Shown in pieces: positions 49,601 to 60,999 of a stretch of 64,000 bases of DNA; position 1 is the stretch's first letter; each line of letters opens with the position of its first letter. The position numbers and the translations under genes were made by a program. The stretch comes from Phaseolus vulgaris (Eukaryota > Streptophyta > Magnoliopsida > Fabales > Fabaceae): assembly GCF_000499845.2 (NCBI RefSeq), contig NC_023753.2:10858181-10922180 (forward strand), given 5' to 3'. The notes under the pieces are model-generated. The model saw nothing but the letters and a program-made list of their open reading frames with translations, made no database searches and was not told the origin of the DNA.

Positions 49601-50028
49601 TTTAGAACCACGTAGGAATTTCAATAGTAATGATAAAAAAAAAAATACAAATTTACGAAGATTATTAAAAAATTTAAACCAGAAGTTTCATGCTTTTGAG
49701 ATTCTTAGAGAAAAGCAATCCAACCATGAACTGAATGTCTCTACAGTAAATTAAAGAAGTCAATAGCCCTAAATCACGAATAGGGTTTCGTCGTGTTTGT
49801 TATTGAGAAAATGAAAGAAGTGAAACAAAATTGCAAAGGATGTGTATATGTGTGTGGTTTAAGCAATCAAATTTAACTAAGCTACTTGCTTGGGGTTCCA
49901 GGTTGATTCCTCCGTTTCTTTTGAGGAACTGTGATTGGAGCAACTGTGGAGGGTTGATGGTGTGTTGTAATCTGAGGGCTTTCTTCTCTGGTTCCCGAGA
50001 ATGGAGTGGATGAGGAAGCTGCCGCCAT
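46697..50028 (-). CDS. INDETERMINATE-domain (IDD) C2H2 zinc-finger transcription factor
   Basis: Plant-specific nuclear transcription factor of 528 residues, nearest in style to the IDD4/IDD5 group. Exons: 50028-49890, 49481-49085, 47747-46697. A basic NLS (KKRR, 37-40) precedes the ID domain: finger 1 C68/C71/H84/H88; finger 2 C109/C114/H132/H137; finger 3 C144/C147/H160/C164; finger 4 C171/C173/H186/C190. Exon 3 encodes a Ser/Asn/Gln-rich tail with two conserved IDD motifs, MSATVLLQKASQMGST and LTLDFLGVGG. Intron 2 is GT-AG and 1337 bases long. Intron 1 needs a GC donor (GCAAGT) to give the family-standard QPGTPNPDAEV; the only nearby GT donor breaks the frame. The start MAAASSS matches relatives. 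Members bind DNA and partner with GRAS proteins. Confidence 0.94.
49888..49890 (-). other. GC splice donor of IDD intron 1
   Basis: On the minus strand the exon ends CCCCAA and the intron starts GCAAGT, the consensus for GC-AG introns. It pairs with the AG at 49483-49482 and places A+AT as the split Asn codon. Confidence 0.75.
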
Positions 50029-50514
50029 AACTGTTGTGCAAATCTGGAACTAATATCTGAACCAAAAGTAAACACCTATCAAATATCCGAATATCCTTCT
50101 GCTGAAAGGAAAAAAAAAACCTCAATTGCATGTTTTCTTGTCCCTTGGAAAGAATAAACAAAAAGAAAGGGAAAAAGAAACTACAACAGAATGAAGAAAA
50201 AAAAAAAGACCTGAAGTATGTTTGATTTTTTCCCTGCTTTCTTTGTCTGTCAGGAAAAAAGAAAAAAAATAGAAACTGAGAGATTAAATCACAAAAGATA
50301 CCGAGAGGAAAGTATCTTAGGAGACAGAAGCAAACAGGAGACGAAGAGAAGAAAACAATTCACTCTGAATACCTACTTATCTTCTGGCTATTGTTTTCTT
50401 ATCATAAAATTTAGCTACTACTACTCCCTCTTGTTATTTCTCAATCATTTGGTGTCATCTAGACAGAAGAATAATAATAATAGTTAATAACATGCTAGCT
50501 TGTCCTCCAAAAGG

Positions 50515-50524
50515 CATATATAAA
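50515..50524 (-). promoter_or_regulatory. possible TATA box of the IDD gene
   Basis: TTTATATATGCC on the minus strand, about 490 bases before the ATG. A leader this long would fit a 5'-UTR intron, and CTTCAG|GTCTTT near 50210 is a possible donor. Not established. Confidence 0.35.
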
Positions 50525-50529
50525 TCAAC

Positions 50530-52755
50530 TCATATGTATCTCTTTTGATCTCTGTGTCTCTTCTTTTCCCCTCTTCTCCTCATGGTTGTGCATTTTGTAA
50601 GGAGGAATAATTAAGGGTGGTAAAGTTGCCAGCGAAGTGAGGGAGGTAATTTATGTCACTGTTATACTGCTCCTGCACGGGCTACTGTGTCCTTAGCAGA
50701 TGATGGTCTGGGGCCACCGACCCTTTTAGCTCTCACACTCACCTTATCTCTCCTTCTCTTCTTTCCTATCTTTTTACCAACAACCATACAACTTTCCTCA
50801 TTTTTTACCCAACAACTAATTGGTTTATGCATTATTATAACTATTGTTAATTATTACCATGTCTACAATACTTTCTTTAGCATGGTTTTTATCAGATACA
50901 ACTTTCCACTGTTATTCGATTATATATGGTTACTATAAACTGACATAAAAGTTCTAGGATTAGTTGGTAAAAAATATTTTCAATCAAAATCTTGTGGTAA
51001 TTTACGGACAAAGTACTTCGAACTCTTACACCTAATCGTGATAACTCAGTAGACAGAGAGCTTGCTGGTAGATGATGACAATATTTGGGTTTATCTCCTA
51101 TTTTATAATAATTGTAATGGTAGTTTGAACTGTTTGCTTGAAGATATTTGCTTGGAAAAATGTTATCAGTTTGTAACCACCTTGGTAAACAGGGATAAAC
51201 AGGGATTTTTGAAATGATGTTTGCATTGACAATGCTAGTTTGAAACATTCTTTACCATGCTTGTACCAAGTCTATGTTGAAATAGCTGCTTCGCGTGTAG
51301 ATGAAAGGGGAGTATGGTATGATAAGATTTGGTTCTGGAGATCAATTTGTCGGTCAAAATCTAATGCTATATCAGAAAAGCCAAGGCAAATTTGTACGTA
51401 ACACCGAAGTGAAAGCTACAAAGATCAAACCAAAATATTTGCATCTCTGCACTTATTGGAAGATGCTAAAGTTGCGTCCACAAAAAAAATCTACGAACCC
51501 TTTGAAGCTCAATTTTATAAAATGTGGTCGACACTACCTCTACAATATCACAAGGACGAGAAAGTTAGGAGGGTTGAGGGGAAAGTATAAAATTTTGAGT
51601 TCATTTAATAAATATATAACATTACTTTTTATGTTAAATATTCATAATTGTGTGTTTTTTTAAATGATAAAAAATAATATAAAAAATAGGATTGTATGAT
51701 AATTATTATCTATAGAGTAATTTAAATATAATTATTTTAGATCTCTTTTTTAATTTTAGTTGTGTTAATTTAATTTACTTTTGAATAAAATTGTTCTTTA
51801 TGTTTAAATTTAGTTTTAATTTCATGTTATATACTTTATCTTTGTTTTTTTTAGTTCTGAAGGATAAAAGTTGTAAGAAGACGTTATCGTGAACATTAAA
51901 ATAGAGAAAATGAAGTTTCCTATTTAGATTTACGCGATAAAAATTTACAAGAAGAATTTGTATATATGCACTTTAAGCCACCCATTTTGTAGGCATTTTA
52001 AGCCAAACTTGAGAGGAAAGTAGTGCTTAAATAGTTTATTTTGGACAGCCTAAGAAGTTCCATCTGAAGTCCACTATGGCAGAGGTTGAGTGTCTATAAA
52101 AGACAAAAAAAAAAATAGAACCTTATTTTCATACAATTATACACTTTGAGACATACTTGGAGACACGGAAAAATTCTTCTCCTTTTGAAGGATTATTTCT
52201 CTATAATTGATAAGAAGTAGCTAAGTTTTCTTTCTTTCGTAGAAGCTTAATACACTTGAATCTACATGTAATTGTTATGTTTTTTTTTTTATTTATGTAG
52301 TAGCTATTATTTTTTTTAATGTTCAGTTATAACTGATAAATTGGAGTAATGGTATGATTTTATAATTTTTATTATAATTCAAAATAAGTCAAAGATTGGT
52401 AGTAGAATCAATTATATAATCATTAAATAAAAACTAATTTTATAGTAAAAAAATAATTAGTTACTATATTGACTATATTAAATATTATTTTAGATATTAA
52501 AAAAATTATTAGTATCTAAAATAATTTCTATTATTAATAAAATTTAAAACTAGTTTCAAATTGATATATTTTCCGACCTCAAGTCTATTAAGATAATATC
52601 ACTAGGATCAATCACCACATCTGAGATATTTGGAGCTCGAAGTTCCATTACATTTTTTTTTTCTTAAAAGGCCTCTAAGAAGTTTAAAGCACTAGTGCAA
52701 ATAATGCTTTTTACAACAACATATTTGGTTGGTTAAGAAAGAACCGGTGTAAAGA
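50530..52755. other. IDD upstream region and spacer
   Basis: No convincing gene. A 120-codon open frame at 51301-51663 lies in a slightly GC-richer patch but has no recognisable domain. 52420-52560 resembles interior blocks of the CACTA-like MITEs and is probably a scrap of one. Confidence 0.45.
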
Positions 52756-52789
52756 AAAATACGGTGACATTTTTGTAAATATTGTGCAT

Positions 52790-53210
52790 ATATTACATTG
52801 GTTGTTACTCCTAATCGGTGTAATATGTGTTGATTTTGAGTAATTTTTTTTAAAAAAATTACATTTTTACAGTGATATATTAAATCGGTTGTTAGGTCCA
52901 AGCGGTTAATATGTATTGATTTTGAGTGTAAAAAAATTATTTAAAAATTACATTTTTCTAGTGACGTATTACATTGGTTGTGAGGTCCAACCGATGTAAT
53001 ATGTATTGATTTCGAGTGTAAAAAAATGTTTAAAAAACTACATTTTTTGGGATGATATATTACATCGGTTGGGAGATCCAATCGATGTAATATGTATTGA
53101 TTTGTCTTTTAAATGTATAAATTTTAAAAGGTAAGTGATGTTAGGGGCATTTATTACATCGATTATTACTAAGAATTGATGTAATATATGCATTCACCTT
53201 GTTTTTTTTT
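52790..53210. repeat. CACTA subterminal repeats with internal hairpins
   Basis: Five units beginning near 52794, 52872, 52961, 53052 and 53135. Each has TTACATCGGTTG, a short loop and the complement CAACCGATGTAAT, followed by ATGTATTGATTT(T/C)GAGTGT and an A-rich stretch. Spacing is about 78-91 bases. Such arrays serve as transposase-binding regions in CACTA elements. Confidence 0.8.
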
Positions 53211-53689
53211 TTTCTTGTGCACTCACTGCTCATTTTGCATTTGAAGTTTGTTTGCTGAGTGTAAGACGTCTGAGCCACTGCCACCATTGCCTTTGTTACC
53301 ACTATTTTTGTTGCCATCGCTCACGCTCCCTTTGTTGTCACTACCATCGCTTCTCGTTGTCGCCACTGTTTGTTGTGCCCTTGTTCACTGCCACCGAGAG
53401 TTGTGTTTCATTGTCGCCATTGTTCGCGCTAATGTCGTCATTCGCTGCTACCATCATTCATCTAGCCACCATTGAAAACTTCTGGTCCTGCCACGTTAAG
53501 GTAAGTTTTAAATATTTTTATTATAATTTATTATTTTATTTAGAAATAAAATTTTAATTTATATAGAAAATTAGTTTTAATATAATATATTATGTTTGGA
53601 ATATAATGTATATTTTTTTAAAAAAAATTAATTTGTTGTTGTTAATTGTTATATGTTGAACGCTTTGATATTAGGTTTGGCGGTGTTCG

Positions 53690-54583
53690 ACCCTCGACAA
53701 TGTGTACTGTGTTTTATAATACATCGACTAAAAAGTGGGAGAGATTGATGGATAAACCAAGTGCTTTTATTACATAGTAATGGATTGAAGTTGGATAAGT
53801 GATTCTACACTTTTCTCAATGAAATGTAGAAGCTATAAATGGAAGATATTATTATCCATGTGTTAATTGTTTGAATGGGAGACTATAAGAAATTAAGTTG
53901 ATACGAGAACATGTTGTGATGGTTTCTTGAAGAGTTATATAACGTGGATATGACATAGTGAATTTGTAGACATAACACCTCTATTTAAATTTCAATATTC
54001 TAATATACACTTTGAAGATTGCATGGAGGACATGATTCATGATATTTGAGAAGATAGTTTCCGACAAGCACATATGTGTGATTCATTGAAAGATGATTCA
54101 AAACCATCTCTATATCTTGGTTGTTCAAGTTTCACATGTTTGTCTTATTAAAATTAATTAATATTAAGGCAAAAAATAGGAAGATCGATAAAAGCTTCAC
54201 TAAATTATTGGAGTTGTTGCATGAAATGCTTCCAAAAGGTAATACATTGTCGACCCTTCATATGAGGTGAAGAAGATATTGGGTCTGATGGGTACGGAGT
54301 ACTAGAAAATACATGCATGTCCTAATGATTGTATTTTGTATAGAAAAAAAGGTTTGAATCATTGTATAGGTGTCCAAGATGCAGGATATCATGATACAAA
54401 GTGAAAAATGATGACAGTGAGGAAGATGATGTGAAAAAGGGTCCTCCTAAGAAAGTATTATGATATCTTCCAATCATACCGCGATTTAAACGTTTGTTTC
54501 CCAATATTAATGATGCAAAAAATGTCACATGGCATGCAAATGGAAAAAAAATGTTAGGTTGTTACGACATGTTGTCGATTCAC
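53690..54583 (+). pseudogene. CACTA transposase (TNP2-like) pseudogene
   Basis: In pieces across three frames: YYYPCVNCLN then REHVV (the transposase-associated N-terminal domain), MEDMIHDI, RQAHMCDSLKDDSKPSLYLG, HACPNDCILYRK, CPRCR-like, KKGPPKKVL, YLPIIPRFKRLFPNINDAKN and VTWHANGKK. Order and spacing match the En/Spm family transposase. Many stops and frameshifts; the catalytic C-terminal half is missing, cut off where LINE sequence begins. Confidence 0.85.
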
Positions 54584-55060
54584 CACAATGTTAATAAAAT
54601 CAAGAGTAGAATGGAAATATGTAAAATGAGATTTTTGTTGTTGGCGGGTAGAGTATGCTTACTAAAGTCTATCATTTCCTCTTGACCCCAATACTACATA
54701 TCTTTTTATAAAATTCCAGCTATTATAAGACATCAAATTAGAACTATCCAGAGGAATTTTTTATAGAGGAGGTGAAACAAAGGAAGAAATATATCATGGT
54801 TAAAATGGGTGGACATATGTAAACCAAAGGAAGAGGGAGGCTTGGAACTTAAAGATGTCAAATTGTTTAATGTAACATTGTTGTCTAAGTGAAAATGGAG
54901 GTTAGGGTAACCACAAAGGACTGTGGAAGAATATTTTAGAATTTAAGTATGGCTTTTGAGGAACTTGAATGTTAATGGAAACGTCACTTACGAGTTATGG
55001 CGGTGGAGGGACCTAAGAGGGGTTTGTGGGAAGGCATAAAAGGGGAATGGTTTGTGATAA
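54584..55060 (+). mobile_element. LINE G: ORF2 C-terminal scrap fused to the CACTA remnant
   Basis: Encodes, with stops, NKIKSRMEICKMRFLLLAGR, VCLLKSIISS, then ISWLKWVDICKPKEEGG, KDVKLFNVTLLSK and ELWRWRDLRGVCGKA, the LINE segment between RT and zf-RVT. No 3' UTR or poly(A) is seen; it ends near 55060 where the Athila-like LTR seems to start. Orientation is the same as the CACTA transposase. Confidence 0.8.
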
Positions 55061-56080
55061 ATGCTAGATTTCAGTAATACTTTATATTAAAATACATGCA
55101 CTTGTGGATATTAATTGATAAAATAACCACAATATAACCCCTAATTCATGAACTAAAACCTTTTTACATATTTTCTAATTATAATTTGAATAAGAACGAT
55201 TTATTCCCAAATTTGTGTTAATTTCAGGATTTTAGGAAAGAATGAAGATGAAAGGGTAAAAGGATAATATACAAAGCTAAAAAGGGAAAGTTGGAATGCA
55301 CCAACACTTACCCTAGAGGAGACAGCTGTCAAGGAGAAACATCCTGAATCTTCTTTTCATGCTTTCCATGCTTGTAATAGCCAACATGAGTGGCTAATTC
55401 TACCATTTGGGAATGAGAGTAATCTGTTCAAACTCTTATGTATTGAGGTGATATTTAAATATAATATTTTTTCTTGATTGATGATTGCTATTGTCATTTT
55501 ATTTGTAATGCTTGTTTACCATTATCAAGATCCTTAGATTTAACTGGAAAGTACTTCTAAGTTTCTAACCTAAATGATAATGTTAGGAATAGATTTGAAA
55601 TGTTAATTGCTATCAACATCTAATCGTAATGATAAGAAGTTTTTATAAATATGCGAGAAATCAATATTTAGGAGACTTTCTTAATAATTTTATGTGAGTA
55701 ATCGATATAAATTACTTTTATATGGACATCAACATCAATCAAAAGATAAAATATTACTATGCTAATCAAAATACAAAAGAGTAAGAAAGACGAACCTCAA
55801 TCCCAATATTCCCAATTGAACTAACAATCTCTTTGACTTCTTTCTTTTTAATTATTGCAATCACAACAAACTCCCAAAAAACTTTATTATTTTGTTTTCT
55901 ATTTAGTGAATCTTATACTTGATTATTCAATGTTCCTTGTGGGTTTGATATCCTTCCTTAAGGATCCTCATGATATCCTTCCTTAAGGATCCTCATGATA
56001 TCCTTCCTTAAGGATCCTCATGATATTCTTCCTTAGCAATTACAACATGGTGTACTTTTCGTAAAATAGTCATGAAGTTT
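55061..56080 (+). mobile_element. probable Athila-like 5' LTR
   Basis: Sequence directly upstream of a degenerate PBS and an Athila-type gag. Blocks such as TGTATTGAGGTGATATTTAA and GCTATTGTCATTTTATTTGTAATGCTTG fit the LTR of that lineage. The exact 5' boundary is unclear. It contains a 25-bp tandem repeat near its end. Confidence 0.5.
55947..56036 (+). repeat. 25-bp tandem repeat, 3.6 copies
   Basis: GATATCCTTCCTTAAGGATCCTCAT-type units, given here only by position, start at 55947, 55972 and 55997, with a partial diverged fourth at 56022. Each has the palindrome CCTTAAGG. Confidence 0.9.
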
Positions 56081-56081
56081 T

Positions 56082-56099
56082 TGGCACCATTATTGGAAA
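56082..56099 (+). promoter_or_regulatory. degenerate Athila-type primer-binding site
   Basis: TGGCACCATTATTGGAAA resembles the TGGCGCCGTTGCCGGGGA site of Athila/Tat elements, with C-to-T and G-to-A changes typical of decay by cytosine deamination. Confidence 0.6.
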
Positions 56100-56289
56100 A
56101 CAATTGATTTTTTAGTATAAATTCCTAAATATTATGAATATTTTAATTGCTTTTAACTTTTGTTTTATTTCATTTTAATTGCAGATTTGTGTTATTTTAT
56201 TTCAGATTTATTTTATTTTACTTTATTTGTTTTCAATTTTAAATTTTTTTAAAAAAATTACTGTTAGTGAATCCTTGTGTTAACCCTTG

Positions 56290-57735
56290 ATTTAGTTGTC
56301 TTATATGATATTAAAAGGTCAAATTCCCAAAGACCAAATATTATTTGAATCAAAGATTGAAAAGGCAGCTAAAAGAAACAAAAAGACAAAGACAAAAGAA
56401 AGACAAGGAGACGCTAGAGAGGAATCCTCAACCACTTCTTCCCTTCCCATTAATATTTTTCAGGAGGAGAATAATATGGCATAAGAGCAGACACCACCTC
56501 CTAGGAGAACCCTTGGAGATTATGCCATGGAGCAAGGGCCAAGGCATTTTTCTAGTATTGCAATACCTGCTACCTCTAGGGTCTTGGAGATGAAACCCGT
56601 TTTCCTTAGTCTTATCAGTACCCATCCGTTTACAACAATGGATCATGAGGATCCATATACACATTTGTCTACATTTTATGAACTGGTGGGAAAAATGGGC
56701 TTCCAATCAGGTGATCTAGAAAATGTTTATATGCGTTTATTTTCTTTTTCATTAGCAGAAAAGGCAAAATAATGGCTCAAATCACATCCAAATCAAAGTC
56801 TCAATAGTTGGGAGGATGTAGAGGAAAAATTTCTACAAATGTTTTTTCCATTATCTTGCTACATCAAAGCAAAGTCTGAAATATCTATGTTCAGACAAGG
56901 AGCAGATAAAGCATTTTGTGAGACATGGGAAAGATTTAAAATGACGCTGAGAAAATGTCCAAATAATGGGTTTGAAGACATTGCTCAATTGAGCATTTTT
57001 CACAATGGTCTCATATATGATAACAAGATGCTTCTAAATGTTGTAGTTGGTGGTACAATGATGGCAATTGATGCAAAAGAAGCAACAAAGATTATTGAGG
57101 CAATGACATCCACAAATTATCAAGCCCAAAATGATAGTAAAAATGAGCCAAAGAAGGGGATGATGGATCATAATTCTTCAAACACATTTTTGGCTGAAAA
57201 CTAAATTCAAACACAATAGTTGGAAGCATTAACTGCACAAATGGCTAAATTGCCACAACAATTACAAGTTGTGCAAGCTTATTAGAGTCAGAGTCAATCA
57301 ATAAAGTGTGATTTTTGTAGAGGTGATCATTCCAATGGGCATTGTACTTATCAGAATAATTCATCTGAAGAAGAAGCTCATTATATGGAAATAAAGGAGG
57401 TAAGGTGGGTTCTCCAACAAAAATACTCAAGGTTGGAGAAGCAAGCAAAATCAAAGTTTTAAGCAACAACAACAACCATTATATCCTTCATCCCAAGAGA
57501 GAGAAAAGCAAACTGGAGGATACCTTGGAGAAACTGCCCAATAAAGGAGCTTTGACATTGTTGTTCAAAGTTTGAAGACACAAATGGGACAAATTGCACA
57601 ACAGTTGAAGAAATCCAAGGAGCAATGTAAGTCAGTCACTACTAGAAGTGGAATAGTTATAGGAAAGGGGATTGGTGATAATTTGATTGTTGAAATAAAG
57701 GAAATAATGGAATTAGTGGCTCGTTTTTATGTTGG
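56290..57735 (+). pseudogene. Athila-like Ty3/gypsy gag pseudogene
   Basis: Retrotransposon capsid gene with in-frame stops at about 56480, 56769, 57202 and 57282. Recognisable: PPPRRTLGDYAMEQGPRHFS, MDHEDPYTHLSTFYELVG, RLFSFSLAEKAK, FRQGADKAFCETWERFK, RKCPNNGFEDIAQLSIFHNG. A zinc knuckle follows as CDFCRGDHSNGHC (CX2CX4HX4C), then VTTRSG, the usual gag-protease border. Protease, RT and integrase are absent, so the element is a 5' remnant. Assembly and nucleic-acid binding roles follow from the family. Confidence 0.88.
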
Positions 57736-57739
57736 ATGT

Positions 57740-58490
57740 TCAAACTTGTTGTAGGATCACACCTCTCAAGTTGTTTTGCTAAGGGGATAAAGGGATTTTT
57801 AGGGCTAAATATGTTTACAGAGAGAGGATCTCTTGGTTCAATATTGTAAAGAATTCCCGCTACATCAAATATTGGAGACAAGATTTGTTGATCCATTGTA
57901 AGGAATTTTTGTTACCTCAAACTTTGGAGACAACATTTGGGTTGATTGATTATTTGTATAAATATATAAGGACAAACTAGCTAACATAAGGAATAGTCAT
58001 ATGTTATTTATTTGTATATAAGGTTGAAGCATTCCTATGTACTCATTCTTTGTATATAGATTTTCTTTATTGATAAAAAAGTACTGAATTGTACTTATTC
58101 TTTTTAAAATACCACTAGCATACTATAAAATAAAATTTTTTTAAAAGTAAATGATACTTAAATATTTCATCTAATAGAAAAAACTATTATTATCTCTAAA
58201 AAAAGACTTTAAAAAAAATATCCATAGCTAATTTCTTTTATAAAATTTATAAGAAATAACTTCTCCAAATATTTTGTTTTTAAATTTTGTAAAGTTTCAC
58301 AAAATATTTATAGAACAAGTTGCACAACATATAAAAATAATAATAAATTTATAAAAAAACAACATTTAAGTATTTTATCTTTATATATAAATATCAAATA
58401 AAAATAATTACTTATAATGTATATTAATTCATTAGAAAAAAAGTAAACCCCCATATTAGCATATACATCTATTCTAACATTATCATAACA
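57740..58490. other. unassigned, LTR-like tail then AT-rich spacer
   Basis: 57840-58090 contains two diverged copies of a TGTAA(A/G)GAATT...GGAGACAA segment and TATATAAGG, and looks like part of an LTR, but I cannot pair it with another copy. The rest is AT-rich. Confidence 0.35.
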
Positions 58491-58494
58491 CCTT

Positions 58495-59020
58495 CACTAC
58501 ATGAAAAAATGGTTTTAACGGGAGTTTATTTTTACATTATTAAAGGTTAAAACCTCTCTTAAGTCATTTACTCAGGGCAGTTTCTCCTGCTAAATCATCT
58601 TTGAGAAATGTGTTTCCTGGGGTTTTTTTAAACATTTGGAAAAATCTTTCAAAATCCCCGTTAAATATCATGGGCTTAAGAACCTCCGTAAAATTTCATA
58701 ACCTCCGTAAAATACTATGCGTTTTAGGACCTCCGTAAAATACCACGAGTTTCAAAACCTCTGTAAAATATCATAGGTTTTAGAACCGCTGCAAAATACC
58801 ATAGTTTTCAAAACCTCCATAAATTTTAGAACCTCTGTAAAATAACATAGGCTTCAGAATCTCCGTAAAATATCATTTGTTTTAAAATCTCTGTAAAATA
58901 TCATAGGTTTCAGAATCTTCATAAAATACCATAGGTTTCAGAACTCCGTAAAATACCATAGACTTCAGAACCTTCGTAAAATACCATAGGTTTCAGAACC
59001 TTCGTAAAATATCATATTTA
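58495..59020 (+). mobile_element. CACTA-type element terminus with subterminal repeats
   Basis: Starts CACTACATGAAAAAATGG at 58495, the terminal motif of CACTA elements, followed by the repeat array listed below. The opposite terminus and any transposase are not found. Confidence 0.6.
58654..59016. repeat. 28-bp degenerate tandem array, about 13 copies
   Basis: Consensus ACCTCCGTAAAATACCATAG followed by GTTTCAGA, repeated with substitutions and occasional 1-10 base length changes. It lies just inside a CACTA terminus, so these are probably subterminal transposase-binding repeats. Confidence 0.85.
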
Positions 59021-60999
59021 GATGTTGTTCTCTAATTAAATTAAAAATTTATTTTTAAAAAAATATATTTAAAAAAATGCAAATTAAAAAAAATAAAAAA
59101 TGTAAAAAAGAACTAAATGAAAAAAAAAATACTTCTTAAAATGAAAGATAAGTGAAAGAGGAGCAAGTCCAATATAGAAAGATTCAAGCCTAGAAAGCGG
59201 GTAGGGATAGAAATGATATGGAAATAGGTGATGTTTACAAGGAAAAAGAAGAAGCAAAAAGCACCTATGATTGAATCAAATTTTCAAATCTTCAATGTTT
59301 ATCATGCATTGCAGCAGTAACTCACCTCCCATCCTGGTTGAGGGCTAAGAATTGGTGTTGCCATGAAACTTGCCTTACCCTTTATATAAGTTTCTCTCCA
59401 TATTAGCAAAAAGATTATAAAAGAAAGAAAAACAAGCAATCAGAATTGACATGCCAATATGTTTCTTAAATAGCAAAAGATATAAACTTTTTCATCCAAA
59501 CCTGACTTTTAAGAAAAACTAGTGCAACTGTATTCCTTAAAAAAAAATATGAAAATGGATAAATAGATTTTGAATAGACAACTGTACCTAAATGATTATT
59601 TTATTTTTTATGAAAAAAATTGTCACTACATCTTTGATGGTTTCGAAGTCCTAGTTTGTTAAACGATTTCAGTTTTTAGGACTTTACTTTTTTTTAAGTA
59701 AAGTTTCCATGTAAGTGAGTTTTCTTTTATGATTTATTAATTTAGGTTTTTCAATTTAAATTTTATAATAATAAAGTTGTGTCTTGTTATATTTTAAAAA
59801 ATAATATTTAAGTGCTTATATTTTAAAGATATAGTTAAGTTTGTTTTAGATGATATAGTCTTTCAATAAAAAAATTTCAATTAGGTAAAATTGGGTTTCA
59901 TTCATTGAAAAATGAAATAAAAGTTGAAATTAATTATGATAAATTTGTAGAAATTTTTATTTAATATAGACAAACTAATTTTTAAAACGAAAGGATATAT
60001 TGTTCTAAGAATCCATTTTCTAGTTTGTCTTGTGAACTTTTTTTGTAGTTCTTATATTTGATAGTTTCCTGAAAGGCTGAAGCAAATGTTGAAATCTCTC
60101 TTTCCCTATTATCACCATATCCATAATAGTAATTGGCATTGTATGTATGCATGACTCAACATTTATCTATTGGGGGAAGATATCACACATGATGATGATG
60201 GGTATATGTGAATTGACATTGGAATGAAAATGAAAGATGAAGGGTCACCTGTGTGGACCATGTTGTGTGTGGCTTTGGTTTGGATAGAAGCTTAAAATTG
60301 AGACACATGATGTGGGGTAAGTACCTAGATAAGGACCATATGTCTTAAGAGAGAAAATAGATGAACAATTATAAATCTTTTGGGAATTTGGCTTTACCTA
60401 CATTTCAAGTACTTTGTTTCCATTACTTGGACTCAAAGTTATTCTTTCACGCTCTTTAGTAAATAAGGTACACTTAAGTGGAACAAATTAATAGAAAATG
60501 ATATGTTAAAAAATAAACTTTAATGCATGTATAGTATAAAATATTCTTATATTTAGTCAATGTGGGATATTCAACATTTTACATAACAACCTGATAGTGA
60601 GTGACCTGATAAGTCCAACAAACTCTTACTAGGATGACTTTAATACCAAATTAAAAGTAACTTTAAGTCTAACTTAACTTTACAAAACTGGTTAATAAGT
60701 AAGCATTCAATTATATATTATAAAATTCTATTATCTCTAGTCAATTTCATATCTCCATCAAATATTCAATTCAAAGACTATATATGAATTGTTTGCATCA
60801 ACTTAGGTTTCTCTAGTAAATTGCCAAGTTTTGTTCCCGAGAAAGCTGGCCAACAACGTTGGTTTGGTCGGTTTAAACCTTAAACCTTTTCGGGGTAAGG
60901 TTCTTGCCTCCTTGGTATGAAGGGATATTTAGCTTGCCTCTTCGGTGGATTTGAGGTCAGAGGATATTAGTCATTTCATCTCCGAAAGTGCTGTTAGAA
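59021..60999. other. spacer, nothing recognised
   Basis: AT-rich. 59200-59400 and 60830-61000 are more complex; the latter may be the tail of an ORF1 belonging to LINE E, but I see no motif. Confidence 0.45.

Larger units (their letters stand above)
52760..54583 (+). mobile_element. decayed CACTA (En/Spm-like) transposon
   Basis: Left part: subterminal array of ~90-base units each able to form a hairpin. Right part: the remains of a TNP2-type transposase. No intact terminal CACTA motif is visible at either end; the right side is cut off by a LINE fragment at about 54584. Confidence 0.8.

Noticed and set aside
51301..51663. 120-codon plus-strand open frame
   Set aside because: No recognised domain, and the composition is not typical of coding DNA here; left as unassigned.
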